DNA of 64,000 bases from an uncultured Prevotella sp. Lineage in GTDB: Bacteria; Bacteroidota; Bacteroidia; Bacteroidales; Bacteroidaceae. The notes under the pieces were generated by a model. That model saw only the letters and a list, made by a program, of their open reading frames with translations, did not search any database and was not told the DNA's origin. Position 1 is the stretch's first letter. Each line of letters opens with the position of its first letter. This document shows, in pieces, positions 51,011 to 60,195 of this stretch. The stretch is taken from the NCBI GenBank assembly GCA_944319815.1, contig CALUEX010000001.1, positions 1 to 64,000 on the forward strand, given 5' to 3'. The position numbers and the translations under genes were made by a program.

Positions 51011-51973
51011 ATGAGAACATTCATTAACGTAGAAGACCTCGGCGACCTGCGTCAAGCCCTCGCCGAGGCACAAGAGGTAAAGAAAGACCGCTACAAGTAC
51101 CAGCAGTTGGGCAAGAACAAGACGCTGCTGATGATATTCTTCAACAACAGTCTGCGCACGAGGCTCAGCACGCAGAAGGCGGCGACAAACCTCGGCATGA
51201 ACGTCATCGTGCTCGACGTCAACGCCGGGGCGTGGAAGCTGGAGACCGAGCGCGGCGTCATCATGGACGGAGACAAGAGCGAGCACCTGCTCGAGGCCAT
51301 ACCGGTGATGGGATGCTACTGCGACATCATCGGCGTGCGCTCGTTTGCCGGGCTGACCGACCGCGAGTATGACTACGCCGAGACCGTGCTCGGGCAGTTT
51401 ATCAAGTACAGCGGCCGTCCCGTTTTCGCCATGGAGACGGCCACCGTGCATCCCCTGCAGGCCTTTGCCGACCTCATCACCATTGAGGAACACAAGACGA
51501 AGGCACGCCCGAAGGTAGTGATGACGTGGGCGCCCCACTGCCGCGCCCTGCCGCAAGCCGTGCCAAACTCGTTCGCGCAGTGGATGATGGCTGCCGACGT
51601 TGACTTCGTCATCACCCACCCCGAGGGCTACGAGCTCGACCCGAAGTTCACCGCCGGGGCACGAATAGAGTACGACCAGATGAAGGCACTTGAGGGGGCG
51701 GACTTCGTTTACGCGAAAAACTGGAGTTGTCCGGGCGTCACCAACCCTGCCGACTACGGCAAGATATTGTCAAAAGATATGTCGTGGACGGTTGACGCAG
51801 CCCACATGGCCGTGACCGACAACGGCAAGTTCATGCACTGCCTGCCCGTGCGCCGCGGGTTAATCGTCACCGACGACGTAATCGAAAGCCCCAATTCATT
51901 GGTAATCCCCGAAGCCGCCAACCGCGAAATCTCCGCCGAGGTGGTAATCAAGCGTATGCTCGAGAGCCTCTGA
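51011..51973 (+). CDS. argF': N-succinylornithine carbamoyltransferase-type enzyme
   Basis: A 320-aa carbamoyltransferase close in sequence and length to the Bacteroides fragilis enzyme, which acts on N-succinyl-L-ornithine and not on ornithine. Carbamoyl-phosphate binding is by NSLRTRLSTQKAA (residues 46-58; the classical STRT is changed as in that enzyme). Other shared blocks are WKLETERGVIMDGDK, HPLQAFADL and FMHCLPVRRG. The substrate-specificity position, Pro90 in B. fragilis as I recall, is Ser90 here (MDGDKSEHLLE). As I recall the published work, Ser at this position also allows succinylornithine in the sister enzyme. It therefore completes an acylated arginine route. Confidence 0.92.
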   Translation: MRTFINVEDLGDLRQALAEAQEVKKDRYKYQQLGKNKTLLMIFFNNSLRTRLSTQKAATNLGMNVIVLDVNAGAWKLETERGVIMDGDKSEHLLEAIPVMGCYCDIIGVRSFAGLTDREYDYAETVLGQFIKYSGRPVFAMETATVHPLQAFADLITIEEHKTKARPKVVMTWAPHCRALPQAVPNSFAQWMMAADVDFVITHPEGYELDPKFTAGARIEYDQMKALEGADFVYAKNWSCPGVTNPADYGKILSKDMSWTVDAAHMAVTDNGKFMHCLPVRRGLIVTDDVIESPNSLVIPEAANREISAEVVIKRMLESL

Positions 51974-52020
51974 TTTAGGCCGGTGTGGCAATACGCCATG
52001 CCGTTTAACGGGCCAACAAA

Positions 52021-52461
52021 ATGAAAGTGTCTAATAAATATGCAAGTCTGCCGTCGGCGTTGCTTGTCGGCGTGCAGGTGGCTATTGGCGTCGTGGCCGT
52101 CAGGTCGGGGCAAGACGTGGCTCTGCACTGGGACATACGCGGCAATGTTGACGAGACGGGGAGTGCTTGCCATTTATTCCTACTGCCGGGAATAAGCATC
52201 ATTGTGTTCCTGCTGATGACCTTCTTCGAGGTGCGGCCGCATTACTGTAACTGGCCGTGCAGGTTCAATGACGGGCGTAAGGGATACAGGCTGCTCGGTA
52301 GGCTTGTCGGGGTGTTGAAGCTGTGGGTTACGGCGTTCCTCACTTTCGTGGCATACGAGGCCTACCGTGGCGGTAGGTTCAGTTATGCTGTGGCAGTGGT
52401 TTTCCTTGCGGTGGCGGTCGTTGCCGTGTGCGTCTTTGCCGTTAGGCTGCGCAGGGCGTGA
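52021..52461 (+). CDS. DUF1648-containing membrane protein
   Basis: A 146-aa protein with four hydrophobic segments (about residues 9-27, 53-70, 98-115 and 118-138). The stretch DVALHWDIRGNVDETGS matches the DUF1648 signature (usually IPVHFN-G-DRWGS-like), placed between the first two membrane segments. Family members accompany transport or immunity genes in other phyla, without known function. It follows argF' by 47 bp on the same strand and may be co-transcribed. Confidence 0.8.
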   Translation: MKVSNKYASLPSALLVGVQVAIGVVAVRSGQDVALHWDIRGNVDETGSACHLFLLPGISIIVFLLMTFFEVRPHYCNWPCRFNDGRKGYRLLGRLVGVLKLWVTAFLTFVAYEAYRGGRFSYAVAVVFLAVAVVAVCVFAVRLRRA

Positions 52462-52583
52462 CGCTTGCCGTGCCGGGATAGTAACGAAAAGGGGATGCGG
52501 AGCGGCCGTCAAGCCGTATTCCGCATCCCTTTTGTCTTTCAGTGTTATATGTTGCAGGGCGCGGTTTGCGCCTTGCCGCCGTG

Positions 52584-53387
52584 TCAGGGCTGCTTGCCGA
52601 TGTAGGCGAGGATGCCGCCGTCAACGTAGAGGATGTGCCCGTTGACGAAGTCGGAAGCGTCGGAGGCGAGGAACACAGCCGGGCCCATCAGGTCTTCGGG
52701 CGTGCCCCAGCGCGCTGCCGGGGTCTTCGACACGATGAAGCTGTCGAACGGATGGCGGCTGCCGTCGGCCTGGCGTTCGCGCAGGGGGGCAGTCTGCGGC
52801 GTGGCGATGTAGCCCGGGCCGATGCCGTTGCACTGTATGTTGTGCTCTCCGAACTCTGAGCAGATGTTGCGCGTGAGCATCTTCAGTCCGCCCTTTGCAG
52901 CGGCGTAGGCCGATACCGTCTCGCGTCCCAGCTCGCTCATCATTGAGCATACGTTGATGATTTTGCCGTGTCCCTTCTTTATCATGCCCGGTATTACGGC
53001 CTTCGAGACGATGAACGGCGCGTTGAGGTCGATGTCAACCACCTGGCGGAAGTCCTCGACCGACATTTCGGTCATGGGTATGCGCTTGATGATGCCGGCG
53101 TTGTTGACGAGTATGTCGATTGTGCCCAGCTCTTTCTCTATGTCGGCCACCATTGCCTTAACCTCGTCTTCCTTGGTTACGTCGCAGATGTAGCCCTTGG
53201 CGTCGATGCCCTTCGCCTTGTAGTCGGCCAGGGCCTGGTCCATGTGATGCTGTGAACGGCAGTTGAATGCGATTTTCGCGCCTGCCTGTGCGTATGCCTC
53301 GGCGATGGCGAAGCCTATGCCGTAGGCCGCTCCCGTGACGAGGGCTACCTTGCCCTCAAGGGAGAATTTCTTTGAGAATGTGTCCAT
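52584..53387 (-). CDS. kduD: 2-dehydro-3-deoxy-D-gluconate 5-dehydrogenase-type SDR
   Basis: A 267-aa short-chain dehydrogenase. The NAD motif is TGAAYGIG (residues 18-25), the NNAG motif is at about residue 94, and the catalytic Ser-Tyr-Lys is in CSMMSELGRETVSAYAAAKGG. It sits next to kduI; in that pairing KduD converts 2,5-diketo-3-deoxygluconate to 2-keto-3-deoxygluconate in uronate catabolism. Databases often call close relatives gluconate 5-dehydrogenase. The protein is about 14 residues longer than E. coli KduD, mainly at the N-terminus and in the ADGSRHPF insert. Confidence 0.88.
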   Translation of the reverse strand: MDTFSKKFSLEGKVALVTGAAYGIGFAIAEAYAQAGAKIAFNCRSQHHMDQALADYKAKGIDAKGYICDVTKEDEVKAMVADIEKELGTIDILVNNAGIIKRIPMTEMSVEDFRQVVDIDLNAPFIVSKAVIPGMIKKGHGKIINVCSMMSELGRETVSAYAAAKGGLKMLTRNICSEFGEHNIQCNGIGPGYIATPQTAPLRERQADGSRHPFDSFIVSKTPAARWGTPEDLMGPAVFLASDASDFVNGHILYVDGGILAYIGKQP

Positions 53388-53404
53388 TGTTTTGCATTAT
53401 TTTT

Positions 53405-53552
53405 GACCCACCCCACCCCTCCCAAAGGGAGGGAGCTTGATATGTTTTGCCAAATAGCAATCAAATCCACGCTTGTATGCCGTACATACCTTAAACAGGC
53501 AATACGCCAAGGCATATCAGGCTCCCTCCCTTCGGGAGGGTTGGGGTGGGTT
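53405..53552. repeat. Inverted pair of CCCTCCC-type repeats between kduD and kduI
   Basis: Left copy 53405-53444 (CCCTCCCAAAGGGAGGG, then GCTTGATATG) and right copy 53515-53552 (inverted). The unit fills the gap of 172 bp between the two kdu genes and could act as a partial terminator, lowering kduD expression. Confidence 0.85.
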
Positions 53553-53559
53553 GCTGGTT

Positions 53560-54405
53560 TTACTTCAAGTCCGTAATCTTCGAGAAGTCCTGGTCGCCGT
53601 AGTCGAGGTTTTCGCCTCCCATGCCCCAGATGAAGGTGTAGTTGTGCGTGGCGGCTGCGCTGTGTATGCTCCATTCGGGAGACAGCACGGCCTGGTCGCC
53701 CTTCATCCAGATGTGGCGCGTCTCGTCAATCTGTCCCATGAAGTGGCATACGGCCTGCTCCTCGGGCACCTCGAAGTAGAAGTAAGCCTCCATGCGGCGG
53801 CTGTGCACGTGGGCCGGCATGGTGTTCCATACGCTGCCGGGGGCCAGCTCCGTCATGCCCATCTGCAGCTGGCAGGTGGGCAATACCTGGCTTACGAGCA
53901 TCTTGTTGATGTCGCGCTCGTTGCTCATCTCGAGCGAACCCATGTGGGCTACGACGGCGTCGGCCTTGGTCACTTTCTTGCAGGGATACTCCTTGTGGGC
54001 GGTGACGCTGTTGAAGTAGAACTTCGCCGGCTGCTTGGGGTCTGCGCTCGAGAAGTACACGTCGCGGTCGCCGCGGCCTATGTAGAGGGCTTCCTTGTAG
54101 CCGAGGGTGAACGTCTCGTCGCCCACCTTCACCGTGCCTTCGCCCTGGCCTACGTTGAATATGCCGACCTCGCGGCGCGTAGTGAAGTATTCGGCGCGCA
54201 GGGGGTCGATGGCTTCGAGCTTCAGCTCCTCGTTCACGGGCATTGCGCCGCCCACTACCATGCGGTCGTACATAGAGTAAACCATGTTCACCTCGTCTGC
54301 CGCAAACACTTTCTCGATGAGGAAGTCGCGGCGGATGCGCTTCGTGTCGTAGCTCTTCGCATCCTCGGGATGCGCTGCGTAACGGATTTCGTAATTTGTC
54401 TTCAT
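53560..54405 (-). CDS. kduI: 5-dehydro-4-deoxy-D-glucuronate isomerase
   Basis: A 281-aa double-cupin enzyme that isomerises the unsaturated uronate product of pectin lyases (5-keto-4-deoxyuronate). The metal site is in MPAHVHSRRMEAYFYFEV (His, His and Glu ligands), followed by a further His in HIWMKGDQ/SIHSAAATHNY. Length matches the family. A -7 element TAACTTTG is at 54457-54464. Together with kduD it feeds 2-keto-3-deoxygluconate to central metabolism. Confidence 0.95.
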   Translation of the reverse strand: MKTNYEIRYAAHPEDAKSYDTKRIRRDFLIEKVFAADEVNMVYSMYDRMVVGGAMPVNEELKLEAIDPLRAEYFTTRREVGIFNVGQGEGTVKVGDETFTLGYKEALYIGRGDRDVYFSSADPKQPAKFYFNSVTAHKEYPCKKVTKADAVVAHMGSLEMSNERDINKMLVSQVLPTCQLQMGMTELAPGSVWNTMPAHVHSRRMEAYFYFEVPEEQAVCHFMGQIDETRHIWMKGDQAVLSPEWSIHSAAATHNYTFIWGMGGENLDYGDQDFSKITDLK

Positions 54406-54473
54406 AATGTATGTCTTGTCTTAAATAGTTTTAGTAAGATGCAAAATCGCTCCCTGCAAAGTTACTAAAAAAA

Positions 54474-54499
54474 ACGCACCCGTTACATATCAGGGTGCG
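54474..54499 (-). terminator. Hairpin with U-tract upstream of kduI
   Basis: CGCACCC pairs with GGGTGCG; on the minus strand the stem is followed by eight T. It would stop transcripts coming from the tRNA-Gln side before the kduI promoter. Confidence 0.7.
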
Positions 54500-54697
54500 A
54501 TTATTGTATGAATAATATTTAAAAAACACGTTTCCGACCTGTGTCTTGCCGCCGTTTCACGTTCGCCGGGCCGGCCTTGCCGCCGGGCTTGTGGCGAGCG
54601 GCTGCGTAAAAGGTATCCTTTCGTGTGGCGGAAGGGCATCTTTCATCGCGCGGAAGGTGCCATTTTGCATCGCCGAAGGGCATCTTTTGCAAAACAG
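54500..54697. repeat. Module repeats between tRNA-Gln and kduI
   Basis: About five modules of 20 to 25 nt with GGAAGGGCATCTTTC, GGAAGGTGCCATTTTGC and GAAGGGCATCTTTTGC (54600-54690), the same family as at 48600-48680. No gene is seen. Confidence 0.65.
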
Positions 54698-54732
54698 GAA
54701 GCCCCGCATCGCTCGGCGCAATGCGGGGCTTC
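54698..54732 (-). terminator. Terminator of tRNA-Gln
   Basis: A 12-bp stem GAAGCCCCGCAT (54698-54709) with 54721-54732, 14 nt beyond the 3' end of the tRNA, followed on the minus strand by CTGTTTTG. Confidence 0.75.
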
Positions 54733-54746
54733 GTTGCTCAATCATG

Positions 54747-54817
54747 TTGTCCAAGGCGGATTCGAACCACCACAAACAGAACCAAAACCTGTTGTGCTAC
54801 CATTACACCATTGGACA
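54747..54817 (-). tRNA. tRNA-Gln (anticodon UUG)
   Basis: On the minus strand the acceptor TGTCCAA pairs with TTGGACA. The D arm is GTGT/GCAC, the anticodon loop TTTTGGT gives TTG, and the T arm has the GTTCGAATC loop. CCA is not encoded. Its own promoter lies just upstream. Confidence 0.95.
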
Positions 54818-54827
54818 ATCACGGGTG

Positions 54828-54859
54828 CAAAGGTAGTGGTTTTTTACGCCACTACCAAA
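54828..54859 (-). promoter_or_regulatory. Promoter of tRNA-Gln
   Basis: On the minus strand TTTG (54856-54859), 20 nt, TACCTTTG (54828-54835), in the 61-bp gap after tyrS. Confidence 0.82.
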
Positions 54860-54878
54860 ACTTTTGCCGTGTTTTTGA

Positions 54879-56177
54879 TTATTTTACCGTTATGAGGTAG
54901 TAGTTTTTCTTGCCGCGCTGCACGAGGAGGTATTTGCCGTCGATGAGGTCGTCGGCCGTCACGGGGCGGTCGAAGGCGGCGAGCTTCTCCTTGTTGAGCG
55001 ACACTCCGCCGCCCTGCACGAGCTTGCGCATCTCGCCCTTGCTGGGGAATACGGCTGCCGCCTGGGTGAAGACTTCAACGGCGGGCTGGCCCAGTTGCTC
55101 CTTGCCGATTTCGAACTGGGGCACGCCCTCGAAGATGTCGAGCAGCGTCTGCTCGTCGAGCTTCAGCAGGCTCTCCTTCGTTGACTTGCCGAAGAGGATG
55201 TTTGAGGCCTCGATTGCGGCGTCGAGCGCTTCGCGCGAGTGCACCATGACGGTAACTTCCTCGGCCAGGCGGCGCTGCAGCGTGCGGCGGCCGGGGTCTT
55301 GGCTGTGCTCATTGACGAGTGCGTCGATGGTCTCCTTGTCGAGGCTCGTGAATATCTTTATGTAGCGTTCGGCGTCGTCGTCGCTGACGTTCAGCCAGAA
55401 CTGGTAGAACTTGTAGGGCGACGTGCGCTTGGGGTCGAGCCAGATGTTTCCCGTCTCCGTCTTGCCGAACTTCTTGCCGTCGGCCTTCGTGATGAGGGGG
55501 CAGGTCAGGGCGAAGGCCTCGGCCTCGCTTCCAAGCGTGCGTCGGATGAGCTCCGTTCCGGTGGTCATGTTGCCCCACTGGTCGTTGCCTCCCATCTGCA
55601 GCTTGCACCCCTTGTGCTGGTAGAGGTAAAGGAAGTCGTAGCCCTGGAGCAGCTGGTAGGTGAACTCGGTGAACGAAAGGCCGTCGCGGGCCTCGCCGTT
55701 GAGGCGTTGCTGCACGCTCTCCTTGGCCATCATGTAGTTCACGGTGATGTGCTTGCCCACCTCGCGGGCGAAGTCGAGGAAGGTAAAGTCCTTCATCCAG
55801 TCGTAGTTGTTGACCAGCTCGGCGTGGTTGGGCTCGTTGCCGTCGAAGTCGAGGAATTTGGCTACCTGCCTCTTTATGCACTCCTGGTTGTGGCGCAGGG
55901 TGTCCTCGTCGAGCAGGTTGCGCTCAAGGCTCTTGCCCGACGGGTCGCCTATCATGCCCGTGGCGCCGCCCACGAGGATGATGGGCTTGTGGCCGCAGCG
56001 TTGCAGGTGGCGCAGCATCATCACGCCGCAGAGGTGGCCTATGTGGAGCGAGTCGGCCGTAGGGTCGGTGCCGAGGTAGGCCGTAACTTGCTCCTTCATG
56101 AGCAGTTCTTCGGTGCCAGGCATGATTTGGGCCAGCATTCCGCGCCATCTTAGTTCTTCAACAAAGTTCTTGTTCAT
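54879..56177 (-). CDS. tyrS: Tyrosine-tRNA ligase
   Basis: A 432-aa class I synthetase. The HIGH signature is [14 protein letters not shown] (about residues 39-52), the KMSKS-type loop is [13 protein letters not shown] (about 232-244) and the tyrosine pocket includes [27 protein letters not shown]. The C-terminal S4-like RNA-binding part (about 360-430, [13 protein letters not shown]) is present. It is the last gene of a conserved minus-strand cluster with yidD, rnpA and hemD, though 163 bp of repeat-like DNA separate it from yidD. Confidence 0.96.
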   Translation of the reverse strand: MNKNFVEELRWRGMLAQIMPGTEELLMKEQVTAYLGTDPTADSLHIGHLCGVMMLRHLQRCGHKPIILVGGATGMIGDPSGKSLERNLLDEDTLRHNQECIKRQVAKFLDFDGNEPNHAELVNNYDWMKDFTFLDFAREVGKHITVNYMMAKESVQQRLNGEARDGLSFTEFTYQLLQGYDFLYLYQHKGCKLQMGGNDQWGNMTTGTELIRRTLGSEAEAFALTCPLITKADGKKFGKTETGNIWLDPKRTSPYKFYQFWLNVSDDDAERYIKIFTSLDKETIDALVNEHSQDPGRRTLQRRLAEEVTVMVHSREALDAAIEASNILFGKSTKESLLKLDEQTLLDIFEGVPQFEIGKEQLGQPAVEVFTQAAAVFPSKGEMRKLVQGGGVSLNKEKLAAFDRPVTADDLIDGKYLLVQRGKKNYYLITVK

Positions 56178-56340
56178 CGTATGTATTTTCTTTGATTGTT
56201 GTCGTTTGGGGGATTTCGGGGAGGTCTGGGAGGATTGGGAGGGATGTGAAGAATGGGGAGTAGGTTAATTCTTGGTTATTGGTTCCTCGGCTCTTAATTC
56301 TTCATTCTTAATTCTTGACTTTTAATTTCCGCTTCCCGTT

Positions 56341-56583
56341 CTACGGGACGGGGTCGTATCCGCTTCCTCCCCAAGGGTTGCAGCGTAGTATGCGCCAAAT
56401 GGCAAGGGCGAGGCCTTTTACCGGGCCATGCTTCTTGAGGGCCTGTTTGGCGTATTCGGAGCACGTGGGGGTGAACCTGCACGAGGGTGGGGTGAAGGGC
56501 GATATGCACTTTTGGTAGAACACGATAGGCAGGCACAGCAGCCAGACTGATGCCTTTGACACGAGCCTTAGGAGACGCTTCAT
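56341..56583 (-). CDS. yidD: Membrane protein insertion efficiency factor YidD
   Basis: An 80-aa membrane-associated protein that aids YidC-dependent insertion. The family signature is complete: [20 protein letters not shown] then [11 protein letters not shown], and [14 protein letters not shown] near the end. Its start overlaps the rnpA stop by 4 bp, the usual arrangement of the rnpA-yidD pair. Confidence 0.95.
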   Translation of the reverse strand: MKRLLRLVSKASVWLLCLPIVFYQKCISPFTPPSCRFTPTCSEYAKQALKKHGPVKGLALAIWRILRCNPWGGSGYDPVP

Positions 56584-56975
56584 CGGCTCTTGAGCTTTTC
56601 GGACAGCCTTTGCATGAGGTTGGCCACCTTTGCGTCAACGTCGCTCGAGGGCCAGAGCTTGTCGTCGAGCCAGATGAAGGCCATCGAGAGGCTTGCCCCG
56701 TCGCGTCCCTCCAGTCCGCCGTACACGGTCGCCTTGTTCTTGCGGTAGGCTTCGCGCACCTGCCGTTTCACCCTGTTGCGCTTCACGGCGCGCTTGAAGC
56801 ACCGCTTGGGCACGCTGACGAGCATCTGTGCCGAAGGCTCGGCCGCGCCTGAGTCGGCCAGCATATAGACGAGCCGTAGCGGAAAAGCTGCCATCGAGCG
56901 GCTTCCGCCCTTGTGGAACAGCTTTTCTATCAGTGTCCTGCTGCATAGCCTTTCCTTCTTTTTCAGTGTCGCCAT
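56580..56975 (-). CDS. rnpA: Ribonuclease P protein component
   Basis: A 131-aa basic protein that binds the RNase P RNA and helps cleave tRNA 5' leaders. The RNR motif is [20 protein letters not shown] (about residues 58-77). The N-terminal [17 protein letters not shown] is typical. Between hemD and yidD, as in many Bacteroidetes. The RNase P RNA gene itself is not in the window. Confidence 0.94.
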   Translation of the reverse strand: MATLKKKERLCSRTLIEKLFHKGGSRSMAAFPLRLVYMLADSGAAEPSAQMLVSVPKRCFKRAVKRNRVKRQVREAYRKNKATVYGGLEGRDGASLSMAFIWLDDKLWPSSDVDAKVANLMQRLSEKLKSR

Positions 56976-57000
56976 GCCCGTGTGGTGTTGTCGTGTTTTG

Positions 57001-57747
57001 TTACTTGTTGCTTTTCAGGTAGGCCTCGAGCGCGCTTGTCATCGACGGGTGTTGCACCGTCGGCGCCTCCACTACCACTTTCAGTCCTGCGTCGTGGGCT
57101 GCCTTTGCCGTGGCCGGGCCGAACGTGCCTACGGCTACCTTGTCGTTTATCGTGTTGCCGAAGGTCTTGCTGAAGGCGTTGATGCCCGACGGGCTGAAGA
57201 ATATGCACATATCGTAGTCGAAGGTCTTGACCTCGTCCTCCGTGAAGTCGTTGCTCACCGTGCGGTACATTACGCACTCGGTGTGGTTGAGCTTCTTGGC
57301 GTCGAGCAGCTTCTTGACGGAGTCGTCGTGCACGTCGCTCATGGGTATGAGGTATTTCTCCGTCTTGTGCTTCAGCATCGTGGGCAGCAGGTCGTCTATC
57401 TTGCCGGTCTTGCCGAAGAACACCTTGCGCTTCCTGTACTGGACGTATTTCTGTATGTAAAGGGCGATTGTCTCCGTGACGCAAAAGTATTTCATGCTCT
57501 CGGGGATTTCAAGGCGCATTTCTTTTGCCAGCTTGAAGTAGTTGTCGATGGCGTGCCTTGACGTGAACACTACTGCCGTGTAGTTGAGGATGCTGATTTT
57601 TTGTTGGCGAAAATCCTTTGACGATAGCCCTTCAACCTTTATGAACGGACGGAAGACCAATTCTACGTCATACTCTTTTTCCATTTCGAAATATGGAGAC
57701 TTGTCACTGCTTGGCTTGGGTTGTGACACTAAAATCTTTCTTACCAT
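57001..57747 (-). CDS. hemD: Uroporphyrinogen-III synthase (HemD family)
   Basis: A 248-aa protein with the two-domain HemD fold: KILVSQPKPS at the start, YTAVVFTSRHAIDNYF near residue 57, and in the second half CIFFSPSGINAFSKTFG and VAVGTFGPATAKAAHDAGLKVVVEAPT. It would close the tetrapyrrole ring on the way to heme or corrinoids. The sequence family is highly variable; the position next to rnpA and DUF4271 matches other Bacteroidetes. Other heme genes are absent here, so the enzyme may serve a different tetrapyrrole. Confidence 0.85.
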   Translation of the reverse strand: MVRKILVSQPKPSSDKSPYFEMEKEYDVELVFRPFIKVEGLSSKDFRQQKISILNYTAVVFTSRHAIDNYFKLAKEMRLEIPESMKYFCVTETIALYIQKYVQYRKRKVFFGKTGKIDDLLPTMLKHKTEKYLIPMSDVHDDSVKKLLDAKKLNHTECVMYRTVSNDFTEDEVKTFDYDMCIFFSPSGINAFSKTFGNTINDKVAVGTFGPATAKAAHDAGLKVVVEAPTVQHPSMTSALEAYLKSNK

Positions 57748-57758
57748 CAGTCAATATC

Positions 57759-58760
57759 CTAAAAATTTATTTTCAAATAATCCACTACCTTAACTAAAAT
57801 ACCCCCTAATGAGAGCAATGGTTGCATTTCAAGGGCACAAAAGTACAAAATAATTTGTAAAAAAAAGCTCTTGCTTTTGAAAAACATGACAAAACTCTTG
57901 TAGAGCAGCATCATTTTAACTAAAACTATTACAAAAACCACGTAAATGATGGCTTTTTGTATGGAAAGCTCAAAATAAGACTGCAGCAGCACGAGGGGGA
58001 ACAGCGCGATGCCTTCGGCCGACGTGGCGAAGAGGAACGACTTGAGCCAGCGGGCGCTTTTCTTCTTGCCGAAGAAGACGCTGTTCACTACCCAGTAGAG
58101 CAGCGTCTTGGCGGCGAAGTACGCGGCGAAGATGCCGAAGAATATTGCCACGAGCTGGTATTGCGACGCCAGGCTGAACGTGTCGGCCACGCGCTCGAGC
58201 GTGTACATGAAGGCTATGATTGAGAGCAGCAGGCACGTCTGCATGACGAAGAACGCCTGGTAGCGTACTTCTGCGGTGGTCTCTGACATCTCGGTGACGT
58301 TGTGGCGGGGCTCGCGGAAGAAGTGCTTTACCTGTTTCAGCATGAAGCGGCGCGAGTTGGCGAATGCCGCGAGGGCTATGATGAAGCAGCCCAGCAGCAG
58401 GGCTGTTATGGTGTTGTCGCCGCGTATGGTGTACGGCACGGGGTCGCCGGCCACGCCCTGTCGCCCGTCGGCGGCCAGGGCCGTCAGCAGCGAGTCGCTC
58501 ATGATGTACGTATCGAGCGGCGGCTGGCTCTCCACGGCGCTGCCGTTGCGCGGCGCGTATCCATTGCCGAAGATGTAGACCGTGTCGCTCAGGGTCGTCA
58601 CCTGCACCGTGCTGTCAGTCGCCGCAGCCCTGCCTGCCGCCGCGGCGACTGGCAGGGCCGCGGTGTCGGGGCGTTCGGCGGCCTGGGGCGCAGCGTCGTG
58701 GTGTGCCCCGGCGGTGGCCTCGTGGGCCGTTGAGTCTGTTTGCAGGATTGCCGTTGTCAT
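57759..58760 (-). CDS. DUF4271 membrane protein
   Basis: A 333-aa protein. The first about 110 residues are hydrophilic and Ala/Asp-rich with low complexity (TAHEATAGAHHDAAPQAAER). The rest has seven or so membrane segments with the family landmarks FAAKTLLYWVVNSVFFGKKK and FLFATSAEGIALFPLVLLQSY, and a C-terminal FFLQIILYFCALEMQPLLSL. The family occurs only next to hemD in Bacteroidetes as far as I know, and its role is unknown. Eleven bp separate it from hemD, so the two are co-transcribed. Confidence 0.85.
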   Translation of the reverse strand: MTTAILQTDSTAHEATAGAHHDAAPQAAERPDTAALPVAAAAGRAAATDSTVQVTTLSDTVYIFGNGYAPRNGSAVESQPPLDTYIMSDSLLTALAADGRQGVAGDPVPYTIRGDNTITALLLGCFIIALAAFANSRRFMLKQVKHFFREPRHNVTEMSETTAEVRYQAFFVMQTCLLLSIIAFMYTLERVADTFSLASQYQLVAIFFGIFAAYFAAKTLLYWVVNSVFFGKKKSARWLKSFLFATSAEGIALFPLVLLQSYFELSIQKAIIYVVFVIVLVKMMLLYKSFVMFFKSKSFFLQIILYFCALEMQPLLSLGGILVKVVDYLKINF

Positions 58761-58938
58761 AGCTCGTTTTATGGGTAGAGTGGGCTGTGCGTAACCCGTT
58801 GTGGGCCAGCGGCTTGCGCTTCGCGTTCCGAAATGCCGCCTTTTGGCCTCCCGTTTGCCGTCTTTTGCCGGCTGGTTTGGCGTCTTTTGCCGGCCTGTTG
58901 CACGCCCGTCGTATGCTCGTTGCTTGTATGCCGGCCTG
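58761..58938. repeat. Module repeats downstream of metK
   Basis: Modules of CCGCCTTTTGGCC, GCCGTCTTTTGCCGG and GGCGTCTTTTGCCGG (58825-58895) with an AACCCGTTGTGGGCCAGC piece near 58795. The metK 3' end lies just beyond; no terminator is clear. Confidence 0.6.
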
Positions 58939-60195
58939 TTAAAGGAACGCCCGGCGTATTTCTTCCACCTTGTCGAGCTTCTCCCACGTGAACAGTTCCA
59001 CGTCGATGGTCTTCTCCTCGTGGTAGCGGCTGGTGAACGTCTTGCTTACCACCTCGTTCTTGCGTCCCATGTGTCCGTAGGCCGCCGTCTCGAGGTACAT
59101 CGGCTGGCGCAGCTTCAGCTCGCGCTCTATGGCGCTGGGGCGCAGGTCGAACATCTTGCTTATCCTGTCGGCTATCTCGCCGTCGCTCATCTTGACGTGG
59201 CTCCGGCCGTAGGTGTTGACGTAGACGCTTACGGGCTCGGCCTTGCCTATGGCGTAGCTCACCTGCACCAGCATCTCGTCGGCCACGCCGGCGGCCACCA
59301 TGTTCTTGGCTATGTGGCGCGCTGCGTAGGCTGCCGAGCGGTCCACCTTGCTCGAGTCCTTGCCCGAGAAGGCGCCGCCGCCGTGGGCGCCCTTGCCTCC
59401 GTAGGTGTCAACTATGATTTTGCGTCCCGTCAGCCCCGTGTCGCCGTTGGGGCCGCCTATGACGAACTTGCCCGTAGGGTTGACCAGGTACTTTATGTCG
59501 TCGCCGAACAGTGCGAGCACCTTCTCCGAGTGTATTTGCGCCTTGACGCGCGGCATCAGTATGCCCTTCACGTCGTCCTCGATGCGCTGGCGCATACGCT
59601 CGTCGTCGGTGTCGAACTCGTCGTGCTGCGTCGATACCACGATGGTCGTGATGCGCCGGGGCGTGCCGTCGTCGCCGTACTCCACGGTGACCTGGCTTTT
59701 CGAGTCGGGCCTCAGGTAGGTCATATCCTTCCCCTCCTTCCTTATGTCGGCGAGGGTCTTCATGATGAGGTGGGCCAGGTCGAGCGTCACGGGCATATAA
59801 TTCTCCGTCTCGTTGCAGGCGTAGCCGAACATCATGCCCTGGTCGCCGGCTCCCTGGCCGTCGTCGGTGCCGTTGTCAACGCCGCGGTTGATGTCGTCGC
59901 TCTGCTCGTGGATGGCGTTGAGTATGCCGCACGAGTCGCCGTCGAACTGGTATTCCGACTTCGTGTATCCTATTTTCTTGATTGTCTTGCGCGCTATCGT
60001 CTGCAAGTCGATGTATTCCGAGCTGCGCACTTCGCCCGCGATGACTACCTGGCCAGTGGTTACGAGCGTCTCGACGGCCACGCGGGCGTGGCTGTCGTAG
60101 GCGAGGAACTGGTCGAGTATGGCGTCTGAAACTTGGTCGGCAACCTTGTCGGGATGCCCTTCCGATACTGATTCTGAAGAAAACAAATATGACAT
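58939..60195 (-). CDS. metK: S-adenosylmethionine synthetase
   Basis: A 418-aa enzyme making S-adenosylmethionine from methionine and ATP. Signatures are [19 protein letters not shown] at the start, [12 protein letters not shown] (about residue 115) and [19 protein letters not shown] (about 273). The protein is complete and about 30 residues longer than E. coli MetK, mainly in the middle domain. The -7 element TACCTTTG is at 60225-60232. No SAM riboswitch is visible in the short leader. Confidence 0.96.
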   Translation of the reverse strand: MSYLFSSESVSEGHPDKVADQVSDAILDQFLAYDSHARVAVETLVTTGQVVIAGEVRSSEYIDLQTIARKTIKKIGYTKSEYQFDGDSCGILNAIHEQSDDINRGVDNGTDDGQGAGDQGMMFGYACNETENYMPVTLDLAHLIMKTLADIRKEGKDMTYLRPDSKSQVTVEYGDDGTPRRITTIVVSTQHDEFDTDDERMRQRIEDDVKGILMPRVKAQIHSEKVLALFGDDIKYLVNPTGKFVIGGPNGDTGLTGRKIIVDTYGGKGAHGGGAFSGKDSSKVDRSAAYAARHIAKNMVAAGVADEMLVQVSYAIGKAEPVSVYVNTYGRSHVKMSDGEIADRISKMFDLRPSAIERELKLRQPMYLETAAYGHMGRKNEVVSKTFTSRYHEEKTIDVELFTWEKLDKVEEIRRAFL

